In this document: piece after piece, positions 38,766-47,963 of the stretch
Position numbering within the stretch: the first letter of the stretch is position 1
How the letters are laid out: every line of letters starts with the position of its first letter
Origin: a virus
Virus record (IMG/VR): IMGVR_UViG_3300024329_000004
Span: 1-64,000 of that record
Strand: one strand, 5' to 3'
Length of the DNA stretch: 64,000 nucleotides
The notes under the pieces: model-generated
What the model was told of the DNA's origin: nothing
Seen by the model: only the letters and a program-made list of their open reading frames with translations
Databases searched by the model: none
Position numbers and translations under genes: made by a program

Positions 38766-39659
38766 CTATATATCTGTATCGTTTTCATCAATTATGTTAG
38801 GATTGTCAGGTTGTGCCTGTGATTGCTCATCCTTTGCCTCTCCTTTATTAGATGTAATTGATTTTTGTTTTATTTCAAACATCCTATTTCCAGCGTGAAA
38901 TTCAGAAGATCCACCTGAACCATATCTATATGCTCTAGATTCTCCAGATTCTCCAGATGATCCAGAACCTGGATTTCCGTCTGGCGTGTTTGAGAAAGAA
39001 GGTATAAATGAATTTACTTCTATTGGAAATGTTATTTTATATTTGTCTTTATCGTCGAATCCAAAATCTATTGGAGCCTCCACTGTATAATCATCCGGTA
39101 AAGAATAATACGAAGGTAATCTGTACGTTCCTTCTTCTAGATGTCCTACTTCTATGTTAAAGTAATTAGATTTATATAATTTCTTTACTATCATTTCAGT
39201 AATCTTTAAAGAATCTAACATTGAAGATACTAAAACTTCTATGTCAAAATTTATTAAAATTGGAATCATTTCAAATTCAGAAGAATATGCTTGTAGAGCT
39301 CCTTCTTCATCAAGTCTAGAATAATTTCCCATTATTCTTTTATTGACTAGTTTAGAAGATTCTATAGATATTGAAGAAATTCTAGCGACTCCTCTTGGAA
39401 TTACATCGTAATTTCCATCTGCAAACCCAGGATCAGGGTAGCAGTCATCGCCACTTGCTGTTGTAAATAGAAAATTATCTCTTAAAAATTGATCGTCTCC
39501 TGTGATCGAATAATAAAAAGGAACGTCTATATCCTTTCTCTCATTAGCGCTTACTTGTCTTTGAAACCAAACTTTATTATTTAAGTCTGCCAATAGACCG
39601 ATAATTATATGCCTAATTACAGAATCGTCCGTGTTATATTTAAGATTATATGTAGCCAT
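38766..39659 (-). CDS. Virion protein, possible gp15-like tail terminator
   Basis: 297 residues. DSVIRHIIIGLLADLNNKVWF then VPFYYSITGDD, VIPRGVARISSISIESSKLVNKRIMGNYSR and MIPILINFDIEVLVSSMLDSLKITEMIVKKLY. These match in order what I recall of tail-sheath stabiliser/completion proteins in cyanophage-like myoviruses. The last 75 residues are a Ser/Gly-rich disordered tail. T4 gp15 caps the tail and joins it to the neck. Without a search this is a moderate guess. Confidence 0.5.
   Translation of the reverse strand: MATYNLKYNTDDSVIRHIIIGLLADLNNKVWFQRQVSANERKDIDVPFYYSITGDDQFLRDNFLFTTASGDDCYPDPGFADGNYDVIPRGVARISSISIESSKLVNKRIMGNYSRLDEEGALQAYSSEFEMIPILINFDIEVLVSSMLDSLKITEMIVKKLYKSNYFNIEVGHLEEGTYRLPSYYSLPDDYTVEAPIDFGFDDKDKYKITFPIEVNSFIPSFSNTPDGNPGSGSSGESGESRAYRYGSGGSSEFHAGNRMFEIKQKSITSNKGEAKDEQSQAQPDNPNIIDENDTDI
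38767..38774 (-). promoter_or_regulatory. Late promoter candidate GATATATA (250-aa gene)
   Basis: GATATATA 30 nt before the ATG at 38736, overlapping the end of the upstream gene. Confidence 0.7.
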
Positions 39660-39662
39660 TTA

Positions 39663-41000
39663 TTATAGGTATCTTGTCGCTGCTCTTTGCCAGTTTGGTA
39701 AACCTGACATTTTTAAACCAGCTGCTTTAACGAATGTTCTCATAGAAATATCGTTTGCGTTTTTCATAAATTCGTAGATTTCTTCCTTTTCTTTAAGTGG
39801 CATCTCGGTAGGTTCTAAATGGGGTAATAACCTTTCCATTCTTTCCATTAAGGTTGCATCATCAGGATTTACATCTACTAAAATAGATCTAGATCTAATA
39901 GCTCCATCTGGATCTGCCTTTTCTTTTGCTAAATTCGAAATAAAAATTACTCTTCCTGCGAATTCAAATGAGTTAGGAACAATTCCATTTTCTTCTAATG
40001 TGAATGCTTCTTCAGGACTCACATCTTTAGGATCATATACTGCTTTAGTCTTTTTTAAATAAGAGATTTTTCTTACTTTCTTTGTATCTAATGCCGCTTT
40101 CATTAAGTTTCTACCGTTTTCATCTCTAAATACTGCATCACAGTCATCAAAGATTAATGTCTTATTTCTATATTGATAGAATTTCTTATACATCATAATA
40201 ACAGATGCTGCACCTGAAACCATAACGTAATCTTCTTCGTCAACAAGACCTTCATCTTTCATTGCTCTTTCTACATTATATGTTTTACCAGTACCTGCTC
40301 TACCTGAAATAAATAAAGAGTTAAATGCACCTGCAGCGACTCTTCTTGATATTTCGTAAATATCTTCCATTGTTTCTTCAAGATATTTAACCTTATCATT
40401 AAGTGTCATATCATTTTGTGTTTCAGCTGCGGTAGGTTTTACTACAACCTGCTGTCCTTTCTTAATATTCATGATTGAAGAATAAGGAACTTCTAATTCG
40501 TCTGCTATTTTATTAACGGCCATTCCAGCTGCTAATTTAGCCTCGATCATTTTAATTTCTTCTTTAGAGAATGCTCTTTTAGTTCTTCTTTCTAATAACA
40601 TTGACTCTTGTATAGATGCAACGTATTTTTTATCCATTAATCTAACGAATTCTCCAACTAATTTAACAATTGGGAATGTTTCAGATGAAATAGAAAAATC
40701 AGATTTAGCGTCTGCTGCATCTGAGAAATAGATTATAGAACCTACAATACCAGGGTTTTTTGCAGCAGCGGGAGTTACCATAAATGCCTCTGTACCTTTA
40801 CTTGAGTAAAACATTACTCCAGAACCCATATCAGTTATCATTTCAAATGGAAACTTTTTAAAGTCCTTCTTTGTTTTCTTATTTACAAATCTTGCGATTA
40901 TCGTAGCTGCTTTATTTAGAGAAGGATTTACAAGTTCTATTGAACCCGTTTTCATAGCTTCATTTAAATACTGATCGTATTTTAAGATTTTATTATTCAT
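39663..41000 (-). CDS. AAA+ ATPase with tag-like N-terminus and HTH segment
   Basis: 445 residues. MNNKILKYDQYLNEA at the N-terminus resembles the capsid targeting sequence with an L-N-E/A cut site at 12-14. Residues 20-130 are a mixed domain of unknown type, 143-183 hold a helix-turn-helix-like segment (AVNKIADELEVPYSSIMNIKKG), and the AAA+ module has Walker A GRAGTGKT at 233-240, Walker B LIFDDCD at 282-288, sensor 1 VIFISN and an IRSRS arginine-finger region. It has its own late promoter and lies among head genes. A packaged ATPase is the suggestion; a late assembly ATPase is the alternative. Confidence 0.75.
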   Translation of the reverse strand: MNNKILKYDQYLNEAMKTGSIELVNPSLNKAATIIARFVNKKTKKDFKKFPFEMITDMGSGVMFYSSKGTEAFMVTPAAAKNPGIVGSIIYFSDAADAKSDFSISSETFPIVKLVGEFVRLMDKKYVASIQESMLLERRTKRAFSKEEIKMIEAKLAAGMAVNKIADELEVPYSSIMNIKKGQQVVVKPTAAETQNDMTLNDKVKYLEETMEDIYEISRRVAAGAFNSLFISGRAGTGKTYNVERAMKDEGLVDEEDYVMVSGAASVIMMYKKFYQYRNKTLIFDDCDAVFRDENGRNLMKAALDTKKVRKISYLKKTKAVYDPKDVSPEEAFTLEENGIVPNSFEFAGRVIFISNLAKEKADPDGAIRSRSILVDVNPDDATLMERMERLLPHLEPTEMPLKEKEEIYEFMKNANDISMRTFVKAAGLKMSGLPNWQRAATRYL

Positions 41001-41027
41001 GTTTAAGTGAAATCTTTTTATTTGATT

Positions 41028-41035
41028 TATATATC
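41028..41035 (-). promoter_or_regulatory. Late promoter candidate GATATATA (AAA+ ATPase)
   Basis: GATATATA 27 nt before the ATG at 41000. It separates the head block from the replication block: no comparable box precedes gp46 or gp47. Confidence 0.7.
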
Positions 41036-41036
41036 T

Positions 41037-42710
41037 TTATTCTATAACCTCTATCTCGAGTTTAGAGAATCCATTTTCTCTATATATTTGTATCTTTTTA
41101 TCAAATAATTCATGGGGAAGAACGGTGTGATTAATTACGAAAGTATTAATCTTACTATCTTTAATAACCTGTGATAGAATTTTAAGAATATTATGGACTC
41201 CATCTGCATCTACTGAAGATAATAACTCGTCTAAGAATAAAAGATTTAATTGTGGAAATCTTAACTTAAGTATTTTAATGATAGCAATAATTATAATAAA
41301 GTCTGCCTTCTTTCTTTCACCTGTAGATAATGTAAGTGGATTGATCTCTTCTCCTAAATGATTAATAAGACAATTAAACTTTTCATCGAATCTTATATGG
41401 AAAGGTAAGTGCATTGTCTGACCCATTGCGGCAATATTAGCATTAAGACCTGGTAAAATAGTTTGAATTGCAAGGTTCTTAACGCCATCTTCACCTAGAA
41501 CCTCTTCTATTATTTCTAAGAAATTATAGTTACCAGAAGTTTCATCCTTTAAATTTGACTTTGATGATTCTTGTATTTCGAATTCTTCAATGATTTGCTT
41601 TAAGTGTGAAAAATCATTATTAGAATTTAAAGAATCTTTTATCTTTACTAATTCATTCTTTAAATTTCTAATGTTAGTATTAATAGTAGACACTTTATCG
41701 TTAATTGCCTTGTCCTTAATTCTTAAATCTGAAATATTAGATTTAATATCATTCACCTTTGTTTCTGCCTTTGAGATATCAGAAGGAAGAGATTCTGCCT
41801 TAGACTCTATTTCTTTTTTTCTTTCTTGGTGAAAAGAAGAGGTTAGTTCGCCTTCACATGTTGGACATTTATCAGTTTCATATAACGCTAGCTTTTTCTT
41901 TAATTCTACTAACTCATATTTAAGTGAAGTATATTTAGATTGTTTTTCCTGTAAGTCAGAAGAATTAGAAGTAATCATTTTAGATACTTTGGTGCTTGCC
42001 TCTTCTAATTTAATTCTATTAGAATCATATTTTTTAAGACTAGTTTTCAAAGATTCTATTTCTTCTTTGTTTTTAGTGTCAGCTTCTGCTAGTAATTGAT
42101 TTAATTTCATATTAACTGAAACTATATTTTCACTAAGCTGGCTTAATTCTTTTTCATAAGAATCTAATTCTATTTTAAGATCTCTTCTTTCATCTTTAAT
42201 CTGCTTTTGCATATCATTAAGGATGGAGAATCCAAACATTTTATCGATGATTTGTCTTTTATCATGATTTGTCATTGTTAAGAACGACTTAAAATCATTT
42301 ACAGATAAAATTATAATGTTTTTAAATACATGATATGGGATTCCGAATATCTCTTCTTCTAAATAATCCTGAACTGATTTCTTACCTGCTTTATCAAATT
42401 CAATTCCATTTAAAAGAACTTTAAATCTATTAGGCATCAAACCTCTCTCGATTTCTACTATAGTTCCTTTACATTGAAGTTCTATTCTTACCCATAATTC
42501 CTTATTAATTCTATTAGGAAGGTCCGCCATCTTAACACCTTCAACTTTACCGTATAGCGCATATACTATTGCATTGGCGATGGTAGTTTTACCATGACCA
42601 TTTTTACCAAGAGTTAATAACAACTCCGCTTTATCATCTTCGAATTCTATCCTTTGAATTGAATTTCCGTATGATGCAAAGTTTTTAAATTCTATTGATT
42701 TGATTTTCAT
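41037..42710 (-). CDS. Recombination endonuclease subunit gp46 (Rad50/SbcC-like)
   Basis: 557 residues (T4 gp46 is 560). ATP-binding GKNGHGKTT at 35-43, a coiled coil interrupted by the CPTCEGEL zinc hook near residue 280, then the signature LSTGERKKADFI and Walker B LLFLDELLSSVD. With gp47 it resects DNA ends for recombination-dependent replication. The ATG overlaps the gp47 stop by 4 nt. Confidence 0.95.
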   Translation of the reverse strand: MKIKSIEFKNFASYGNSIQRIEFEDDKAELLLTLGKNGHGKTTIANAIVYALYGKVEGVKMADLPNRINKELWVRIELQCKGTIVEIERGLMPNRFKVLLNGIEFDKAGKKSVQDYLEEEIFGIPYHVFKNIIILSVNDFKSFLTMTNHDKRQIIDKMFGFSILNDMQKQIKDERRDLKIELDSYEKELSQLSENIVSVNMKLNQLLAEADTKNKEEIESLKTSLKKYDSNRIKLEEASTKVSKMITSNSSDLQEKQSKYTSLKYELVELKKKLALYETDKCPTCEGELTSSFHQERKKEIESKAESLPSDISKAETKVNDIKSNISDLRIKDKAINDKVSTINTNIRNLKNELVKIKDSLNSNNDFSHLKQIIEEFEIQESSKSNLKDETSGNYNFLEIIEEVLGEDGVKNLAIQTILPGLNANIAAMGQTMHLPFHIRFDEKFNCLINHLGEEINPLTLSTGERKKADFIIIIAIIKILKLRFPQLNLLFLDELLSSVDADGVHNILKILSQVIKDSKINTFVINHTVLPHELFDKKIQIYRENGFSKLEIEVIE

Positions 42711-43822
42711 GCTTCGTTATCGTAATTATATGCACATTTATCATGCAAGTTTTTTAAACTAGTCTTAACTCTTTCTCTAGTTTCGTCATCATGTGGAAGA
42801 CCATCAACGAACGTATTACATAGGTGTAGAATGTTATAGTTCTTATAGAGATCTTCTATTTCATCCATATCATATAAGTCCTTATCTAAGAAAGAATCTA
42901 ATTCATATATGTTTGGTTCTATTCTTCTACCTATTTTTTGTATTTTGTTTATTAATCTTGACAGTGCACTTGTTGTTGCAATATTAGAAGGAACATATAA
43001 ATCTACATAATTATTTCTAATCTTATCTTTAAATTCACCAAGAGAAACATTGTAAAGACCTGTAAGATAAAACTTTACGAACTTAGGTGATATAGTATTT
43101 TCGTAAAAGGTTTCTTCCATGGTTCCTAGATCAACCATATCAAAGCCCTTAGTGTTACCCGAATCAGATCTTGTTAATTCGTAAGGAGTTCCTACTAATC
43201 TTAACTTTCCTTTAGTTTGTCTATAATGAATATGTCCTGAATAAACTGCATCATAGTTTTTATAAGAAATAGTATCTGTTCCATGGTGGTTTTTAACTTT
43301 AGAATTTAAAGAAACTCCTGAAACTTCAGAATGGCAAAATACAATATCTGAATTTGGAAATTGTGCAAGTGTTTCTGCTTCATGTGTGGAATCTCTTCTC
43401 CATGGCATTAAGAGAACTTTCTTTCCTCCCCATTTAAATTCCCTAGGTTCCTTATATACTGCAACGTTAGGAATCCACTTTAAAGAATCTATTGAACTTA
43501 CATCATTGGATTTTTTAGCCCATATATCATGGTTACCGCATATAACATGAACTGGCAAAATTTCACCTAATCTTTCAAAAAGATCTACTGCATAGTGCAG
43601 AACTCTTAAGTTTATACTTTGTCTATTATCGAATGCGTCTCCAACCTGAACTAAAATGTCGCCTTCTTTGACATCTCTTTTTAGTGTTGGAATAAATTGG
43701 TTTTCGTAAAAATCTTTCTGTGTCTGTAACCATTCCAGAGAATTAGAACGAACTCCAAGGTGCATATCTCCGAGAATCCAGATTCTATTTACTGGTTTCT
43801 CTAATACCTTTGGCTCTATCAT
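42707..43822 (-). CDS. Recombination nuclease subunit gp47 (Mre11/SbcD-like)
   Basis: 371 residues. Intact metallophosphoesterase motifs: GDMHLG at 18-23, VGDAFDNR, CGNHDIW, FCHSEVSG and YSGHIHYRQT. All ligands are present, unlike the related-fold protein at 2509..3039. Nuclease partner of gp46. C-terminal part (about 250-371) is the usual cap and linker. Confidence 0.95.
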   Translation of the reverse strand: MIEPKVLEKPVNRIWILGDMHLGVRSNSLEWLQTQKDFYENQFIPTLKRDVKEGDILVQVGDAFDNRQSINLRVLHYAVDLFERLGEILPVHVICGNHDIWAKKSNDVSSIDSLKWIPNVAVYKEPREFKWGGKKVLLMPWRRDSTHEAETLAQFPNSDIVFCHSEVSGVSLNSKVKNHHGTDTISYKNYDAVYSGHIHYRQTKGKLRLVGTPYELTRSDSGNTKGFDMVDLGTMEETFYENTISPKFVKFYLTGLYNVSLGEFKDKIRNNYVDLYVPSNIATTSALSRLINKIQKIGRRIEPNIYELDSFLDKDLYDMDEIEDLYKNYNILHLCNTFVDGLPHDDETRERVKTSLKNLHDKCAYNYDNEA

Positions 43823-43824
43823 TT

Positions 43825-44271
43825 TTAGAAAAGTTTATTTATGTTCTTTCTTTTTAAGACGTTTGTTTTCTTGTCAAGTTCTTGAATAAGGGCTTCCTTA
43901 TATTTGTTACTTAGTGAAGAATAAAATTTAGTTGGATTGATATTAAAGTAATCGCATAGTTCTGAAAATAAATCTATTATAGAAAACTTTGTGCTTAGTT
44001 CGTCATACATAAACCCATACACTTCATTTATGTCTAATTTTCTTAATTTAGTTATCTGCTGAAATTCATCTACCTCATTAAACTTCTTAAATCTTGAAGC
44101 CTCTATTAATTCATGAATCTTATTTCTGATTTGTTCACTTTCTATTTTATCTTCTTCGTCTCTGTTATCCGTGTATTGTGGATTAAGGTTAAATGAAATA
44201 GTTCCATTTAGTTCAAAGTCTCCGCCGTCTTCGAAAGTGTTGTCAAATATTTTATCTCTTTTTGTTCTCAT
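43825..44271 (-). CDS. Hypothetical protein, candidate gp33-type coactivator
   Basis: 148 residues. Charged N-terminus, then LRKLDINEVYGFMYDELSTK, FSIIDLFSELCDYFNINPTKFYSSL and a basic helix ending KRKNINKLF. Short helical protein with a hydrophobic C-terminal tail, as in T4 gp33 (112 residues, ending LDFLL) which links polymerase to the clamp. The INEVYGF...DLFSELCDYFNI pattern reminds me of cyanophage proteins of unknown function. Located between gp41 and gp47. Confidence 0.5.
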   Translation of the reverse strand: MRTKRDKIFDNTFEDGGDFELNGTISFNLNPQYTDNRDEEDKIESEQIRNKIHELIEASRFKKFNEVDEFQQITKLRKLDINEVYGFMYDELSTKFSIIDLFSELCDYFNINPTKFYSSLSNKYKEALIQELDKKTNVLKRKNINKLF

Positions 44272-44273
44272 AA

Positions 44274-45587
44274 TTATAAGCTGTGTATGTTAGAATTAGT
44301 AACTTCATCGGTCTCTGTAAGTCTCATGTAATTATAGTTAATTCCTAATTTACATTTAGATCCTCTACCTTCACCGTCTCGTATTTTCAATATTTTAAGC
44401 CAGTATTCATAACTAGCTCTCATCATATCGTCTTGTATAATACCAAGCATAATATCTGCAGTATGTGATAGACCTGCTGATTCTGCAACATCTGTCATTG
44501 TGATATCGCTTGAATTATAACCGTTTCTTGTAATCTGTGTTGCTGTTACAATTAGCCATCCGTTTCTTACACCCATTGCTCTAAGATCTTCTGCAATCTG
44601 CTTGATCTTAAGATATGTGTTTTCAGAATTAGGATTTCTAAAATTAGAAAGAATATTAATATAGTCAATAACTACTGCACCTAGTTTTATTTTTCTTTCT
44701 TCTTCAATTTGCTTTAAGTATGCTTCAATATCTGGAACAGTCGCCTGTGATGTTGGAAATTGTTTTACAAATAATTGACCAGGGGGAGTAAAGCCGTCTC
44801 CTACTGTTTCTAATTTTCTTTTGATCAAATCAGAATTTTTAGATTTTTCTTCGTAGTCTGAAATATTTATGCTTAGTAAATTAGAACCGATTCTTTTCAT
44901 AAATTTAATAGCTGACATTTCTGCAGTGATTACCGCAGTGTTTGTTCCCATCTTTACAAAATTAGCGGCATCGTTAGCAAGGTAAATTGATTTACCGATA
45001 TTCTGTTCACCTACATAAACAACTAAAGAACCATCTTTATCATAACCACCATTTAAGGCTCGATCTAAAAAGTTATATCCTGTAGATACTTTAACGGCAT
45101 CTTCGAAAGAGTGATCCTCTGGTTTAAAGAAGTCTAATCCTAGGTCAGAGTTAAATACGATAGAGTTTCTATCATTAATTAAAGTTTTAACCTTAGAGAT
45201 GATCGAGTCTGCATTATCCGGTGTTACTTCAGTTGTTTTAATATACTCGATAGTATCTATAAGAGTATTATCAAAGTTACGCCATTTAATCCATGCTTCG
45301 GCTGTAGAAGTTAACCATTCTTCGTCATATTGGTCAAGGTCTACATTATATACAATATCTATAATAGACTCTTCAACCTTTCCTGAAATCTTATCATTCT
45401 TAATAAGCAGTTTCATTTGCTCGTTAGAAGGAGTTTCATGAAACTTATCATAGAACTTAGTAGCAAGGAAGTGTATTAAGTCAATATCTTCTGAGGTGTA
45501 GAATCCTCGTTTAATATTTCCTAGATACTTGGGTTTCTGTAAAGATAATTTAAAGAATATTTTTTCAAAATCAGGTCCAAATTTCAT
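44274..45587 (-). CDS. Replicative DNA helicase gp41 (DnaB-type)
   Basis: 437 residues (T4 gp41 is 475). N-terminal helical primase-interacting part, then the RecA-like motor: GYNFLDRALNGGYDKDG, Walker A VGEQNIGKS near 192, AVITAEMSA, Walker B GAVVIDYINIL and TATQITRNG. Unwinds the fork 5'-3'. The primase gp61 and loader gp59 are outside the window or unrecognised. Confidence 0.92.
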   Translation of the reverse strand: MKFGPDFEKIFFKLSLQKPKYLGNIKRGFYTSEDIDLIHFLATKFYDKFHETPSNEQMKLLIKNDKISGKVEESIIDIVYNVDLDQYDEEWLTSTAEAWIKWRNFDNTLIDTIEYIKTTEVTPDNADSIISKVKTLINDRNSIVFNSDLGLDFFKPEDHSFEDAVKVSTGYNFLDRALNGGYDKDGSLVVYVGEQNIGKSIYLANDAANFVKMGTNTAVITAEMSAIKFMKRIGSNLLSINISDYEEKSKNSDLIKRKLETVGDGFTPPGQLFVKQFPTSQATVPDIEAYLKQIEEERKIKLGAVVIDYINILSNFRNPNSENTYLKIKQIAEDLRAMGVRNGWLIVTATQITRNGYNSSDITMTDVAESAGLSHTADIMLGIIQDDMMRASYEYWLKILKIRDGEGRGSKCKLGINYNYMRLTETDEVTNSNIHSL

Positions 45588-45597
45588 ATTATAGTTT

Positions 45598-46191
45598 TTA
45601 TACTTGTTCTACCACTAAATCACCATTTGTTTTTGCAAAAGGTACATCTGACCATAAATTAATTGCAATTGCCTTTCTAGTTCCCTTAGTAACCGTATCG
45701 ACTGCATGGACATCATCACCTGCTCTAAATATAATTAATCTATTAGGTCGGGTTTGAATTACATCAGGCGCTTTATCCTTTCCTGCAGTATGAACTATTA
45801 ATTCTCCTCCTTCAAACTCAGGCTGTGGCGGATAATATACAGTGCCTATTACAGGTCTTACTATTTCTTCTCCGTTGGTTTTCTTGAACCAAGATTCATC
45901 TTTATCAAAATGAAATCCTAAATTGTCCTTATGTCCTAATGTAGGATTAGCAGACTGAATACCTGTCCAATATTCAAATCCTGCTATATCCCATACTTCA
46001 GATATTGGGCAATCATTTGCCCAAATAGCTGATATAAGCCTTTGTTTTACTGTAGGTTCATGGCCTGGTTCTTCGTTGAACCATCCTTTCCACCAGTAAT
46101 AAACACCTGGATCTGCAAAAAATGTGTTATCATTTGCAATATCTCTGAGGAGTTTTTCATCTTTAATAAAGTTGTCTCTAATTGTTATCAT
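45598..46191 (-). CDS. 2-oxoglutarate/Fe(II)-dependent dioxygenase
   Basis: 197 residues. Prolyl-4-hydroxylase-like jelly roll: Fe ligands FHFDKDE (H94, D96) and DDVHAVDTV (H162), with R172 in KGTRKAIAINLW to bind 2-oxoglutarate; EFEGGELIVH is the middle strand. Substrate unknown (protein side chain or nucleobase). Similar genes are common in marine T4-like cyanophages. It lies inside the replication operon between gp41 and UvsX and overlaps the next gene by 4 nt. Confidence 0.82.
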   Translation of the reverse strand: MITIRDNFIKDEKLLRDIANDNTFFADPGVYYWWKGWFNEEPGHEPTVKQRLISAIWANDCPISEVWDIAGFEYWTGIQSANPTLGHKDNLGFHFDKDESWFKKTNGEEIVRPVIGTVYYPPQPEFEGGELIVHTAGKDKAPDVIQTRPNRLIIFRAGDDVHAVDTVTKGTRKAIAINLWSDVPFAKTNGDLVVEQV

Positions 46192-46499
46192 AGGAATGGG
46201 TTAATTAATATTTTATAAGCTTCTTTACCTTCGTTCGAATTGGTTTGTTCTATTAGTCCCATACCAATTGCTTCATTTAATCCGGATTCTACATTTTCAT
46301 TTTTCCCCTTTGCGAAATATTTATTGAGAGCATGTTTGGTGAAAGACGCCTTTTGTCTGTCAGGCTGTCTCACTGCTCTAGTTATAAATATATGCATAAT
46401 GTCAAATGCATCGGGAAAAGATTCTAATTCTTCTTGTATTCCCAGAATATATTTAATTGGAAGCTTATCTTCGTTTATCTTGTTTATGTTCAACTTCAT
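46188..46499 (-). CDS. Small hypothetical protein, 103 aa, possible winged helix
   Basis: ILGIQEELESFPDAFDIMHIFITRAVR, then SFTKHALNKYF and SGLNEAIGMGLIEQTNSNEGKEAYKIL. The last part looks like a wing (a helix, a strand, a loop, a strand) of a winged-helix fold. Overlaps UvsX by one base and the oxygenase by 4 nt. Not recognised; small recombination mediators are expected near UvsX, but there is no clear homology. Confidence 0.55.
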   Translation of the reverse strand: MKLNINKINEDKLPIKYILGIQEELESFPDAFDIMHIFITRAVRQPDRQKASFTKHALNKYFAKGKNENVESGLNEAIGMGLIEQTNSNEGKEAYKILINPFL

Positions 46500-47608
46500 T
46501 ATGCTTCACTATCTTCTAACATTTCTTCTACGTCAATTTCAGAAATTTCAGTGTTGTAATTAAACAAAGGTTGAATGTGCGATTCGATTTGCTCTAGTAC
46601 GGTTTGTGTAAATACCATTTCAGAAAAGAAATCTTTATTCGCAACAGTATGATCTAGGTGTTTACATATCCATGTTCTTGCTGTTGCCTTTGGAATCTTT
46701 TCTCCTTTTACAATATTTCCTCTAGTAATTCCACAAATATCCCATGTAGCATATTGTTCTAATCCAACATAAGGATTCATACCTTCTGTAAAGTTTAAGT
46801 GAAACTTAATAGGATGTGGCTTTGCAAATCTATTTTTATCAGGTTTAGCCGTAACTATAATACCTACTTTTTCAGCTCCGTCCTTTAATTGAGCCTTGTT
46901 TAACATCAGTACAATTGATGCTGCATACTGTGGTCCTGTTCCACCACCTGCGATTTGCATTGGAATAAAGGATTGAGATTGGTATGTATGGTTTGTAAAT
47001 AAGAAAGGTATTTTAAGATCTGCTAATGGAGTCATTATAATTCTAAAGATAGATTTTAAAACCTTAGATCTAGTCATATCTGATTTGTCAGAACCACTTG
47101 CTGCATCTGCTATTTCTTTCGCAGTCGCTAAGTTACCGGCTGAATCTAAAATAATCATTACTTTAGGAACTTCACCACCTGCTCTTTTAGCATCTTGCAT
47201 TTTCTTAGTAATTGTAGTTACAGAAGTTCTAAAATCTTGAACTGTATTTGTAGGTTGGTAATTTACTTTGGAAGTATCAATTCCAAACTTTTCCATTTGT
47301 TCCTTATCAACGGCTGCTTCAGAATCATAATAAATTACACTATATCCTTTATCAATAGCTTCTCTAACTGTGTTTAACATTAAGAATGTTTTACCTGTTC
47401 CTGAAGGACCAGCGATAGATGATGATCTATTGTTTGGCCATCCTTTAAATAATGAACCTGATACACATGCGTTCAAATGATAATTTCCTGTGTGAATCCA
47501 ATCTGTTACCTTTGAAAAGTTTGAAGTTTCCATGATAGATCCTAATGGATTTAAATCAGCTAATTGCTTATTTAAATCGTCGAATGTAAAGTCTTTATTT
47601 TTTGCCAT
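46499..47608 (-). CDS. uvsX: UvsX recombinase (RecA-like)
   Basis: 369 residues (T4 UvsX is about 390). Walker A AGPSGTGKT at 66-74, VIYYDSEAAVDKEQMEKFGID, Walker B MIILDSAGNL, NHTYQSQSF loop and GGGTGPQYAASIVLML. Strand exchange in recombination-dependent replication. The C-terminus is acidic (DVEEMLEDSEA), as in many RecA proteins. Two small genes precede it in the same unit. Confidence 0.95.
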   Translation of the reverse strand: MAKNKDFTFDDLNKQLADLNPLGSIMETSNFSKVTDWIHTGNYHLNACVSGSLFKGWPNNRSSSIAGPSGTGKTFLMLNTVREAIDKGYSVIYYDSEAAVDKEQMEKFGIDTSKVNYQPTNTVQDFRTSVTTITKKMQDAKRAGGEVPKVMIILDSAGNLATAKEIADAASGSDKSDMTRSKVLKSIFRIIMTPLADLKIPFLFTNHTYQSQSFIPMQIAGGGTGPQYAASIVLMLNKAQLKDGAEKVGIIVTAKPDKNRFAKPHPIKFHLNFTEGMNPYVGLEQYATWDICGITRGNIVKGEKIPKATARTWICKHLDHTVANKDFFSEMVFTQTVLEQIESHIQPLFNYNTEISEIDVEEMLEDSEA

Positions 47609-47783
47609 TTTTAAATATGTTTTTTTCTTGTTTTCTTAGTGTTTCGAGTTCTTTAATAAGAACATCGGATTCCTTTTTCATAGAATCCATTTTTTCTTGA
47701 AGAGAAACTAGCCTATTATAGAGTGTTTTGTATTTTGCAACAAATACATTCTGTTCTTCCGTAAGATTATTTGGATCAAGCAT
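47595..47783 (-). CDS. Small coiled-coil protein before UvsX
   Basis: 62 residues, nearly all helix: NVFVAKYKTLYNRLVSLQEKM and KESDVLIKELETLRKQEK in heptads, with a basic end NGKK. Coupled to uvsX by a 14-nt overlap. A mediator role (UvsY-like) is possible by position only; it is half the length of T4 UvsY (137). Confidence 0.55.
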   Translation of the reverse strand: MLDPNNLTEEQNVFVAKYKTLYNRLVSLQEKMDSMKKESDVLIKELETLRKQEKNIFKNGKK

Positions 47784-47952
47784 TGTTTTTTCTTTCTTCT
47801 ATTTCGTCAAAGATACTAATTTGTTTAGGATCATTTGAAATTGTTTTTTCTTTAAAAATTAAAGGCCAAATCATTTTTCTTACCTTATCTCCTAATTCAT
47901 AATTATTAGGGGTTTGTTCAACCAATTCTATTATTTTACTTTTAAAATCCAT
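47776..47952 (-). CDS. Small hypothetical protein, 58 aa
   Basis: ATG 47952, TGA 47776-47778. MDFKSKIIELVEQTPNNYELGDKVRKMIW then a Lys/Asp/Glu helix ending EERKNNA. It overlaps the next gene by 8 nt and follows the polymerase C-terminal gene by 11 nt, filling an otherwise empty gap, which supports it. Confidence 0.55.
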   Translation of the reverse strand: MDFKSKIIELVEQTPNNYELGDKVRKMIWPLIFKEKTISNDPKQISIFDEIEERKNNA

Positions 47953-47963
47953 TTTGTTTATTT

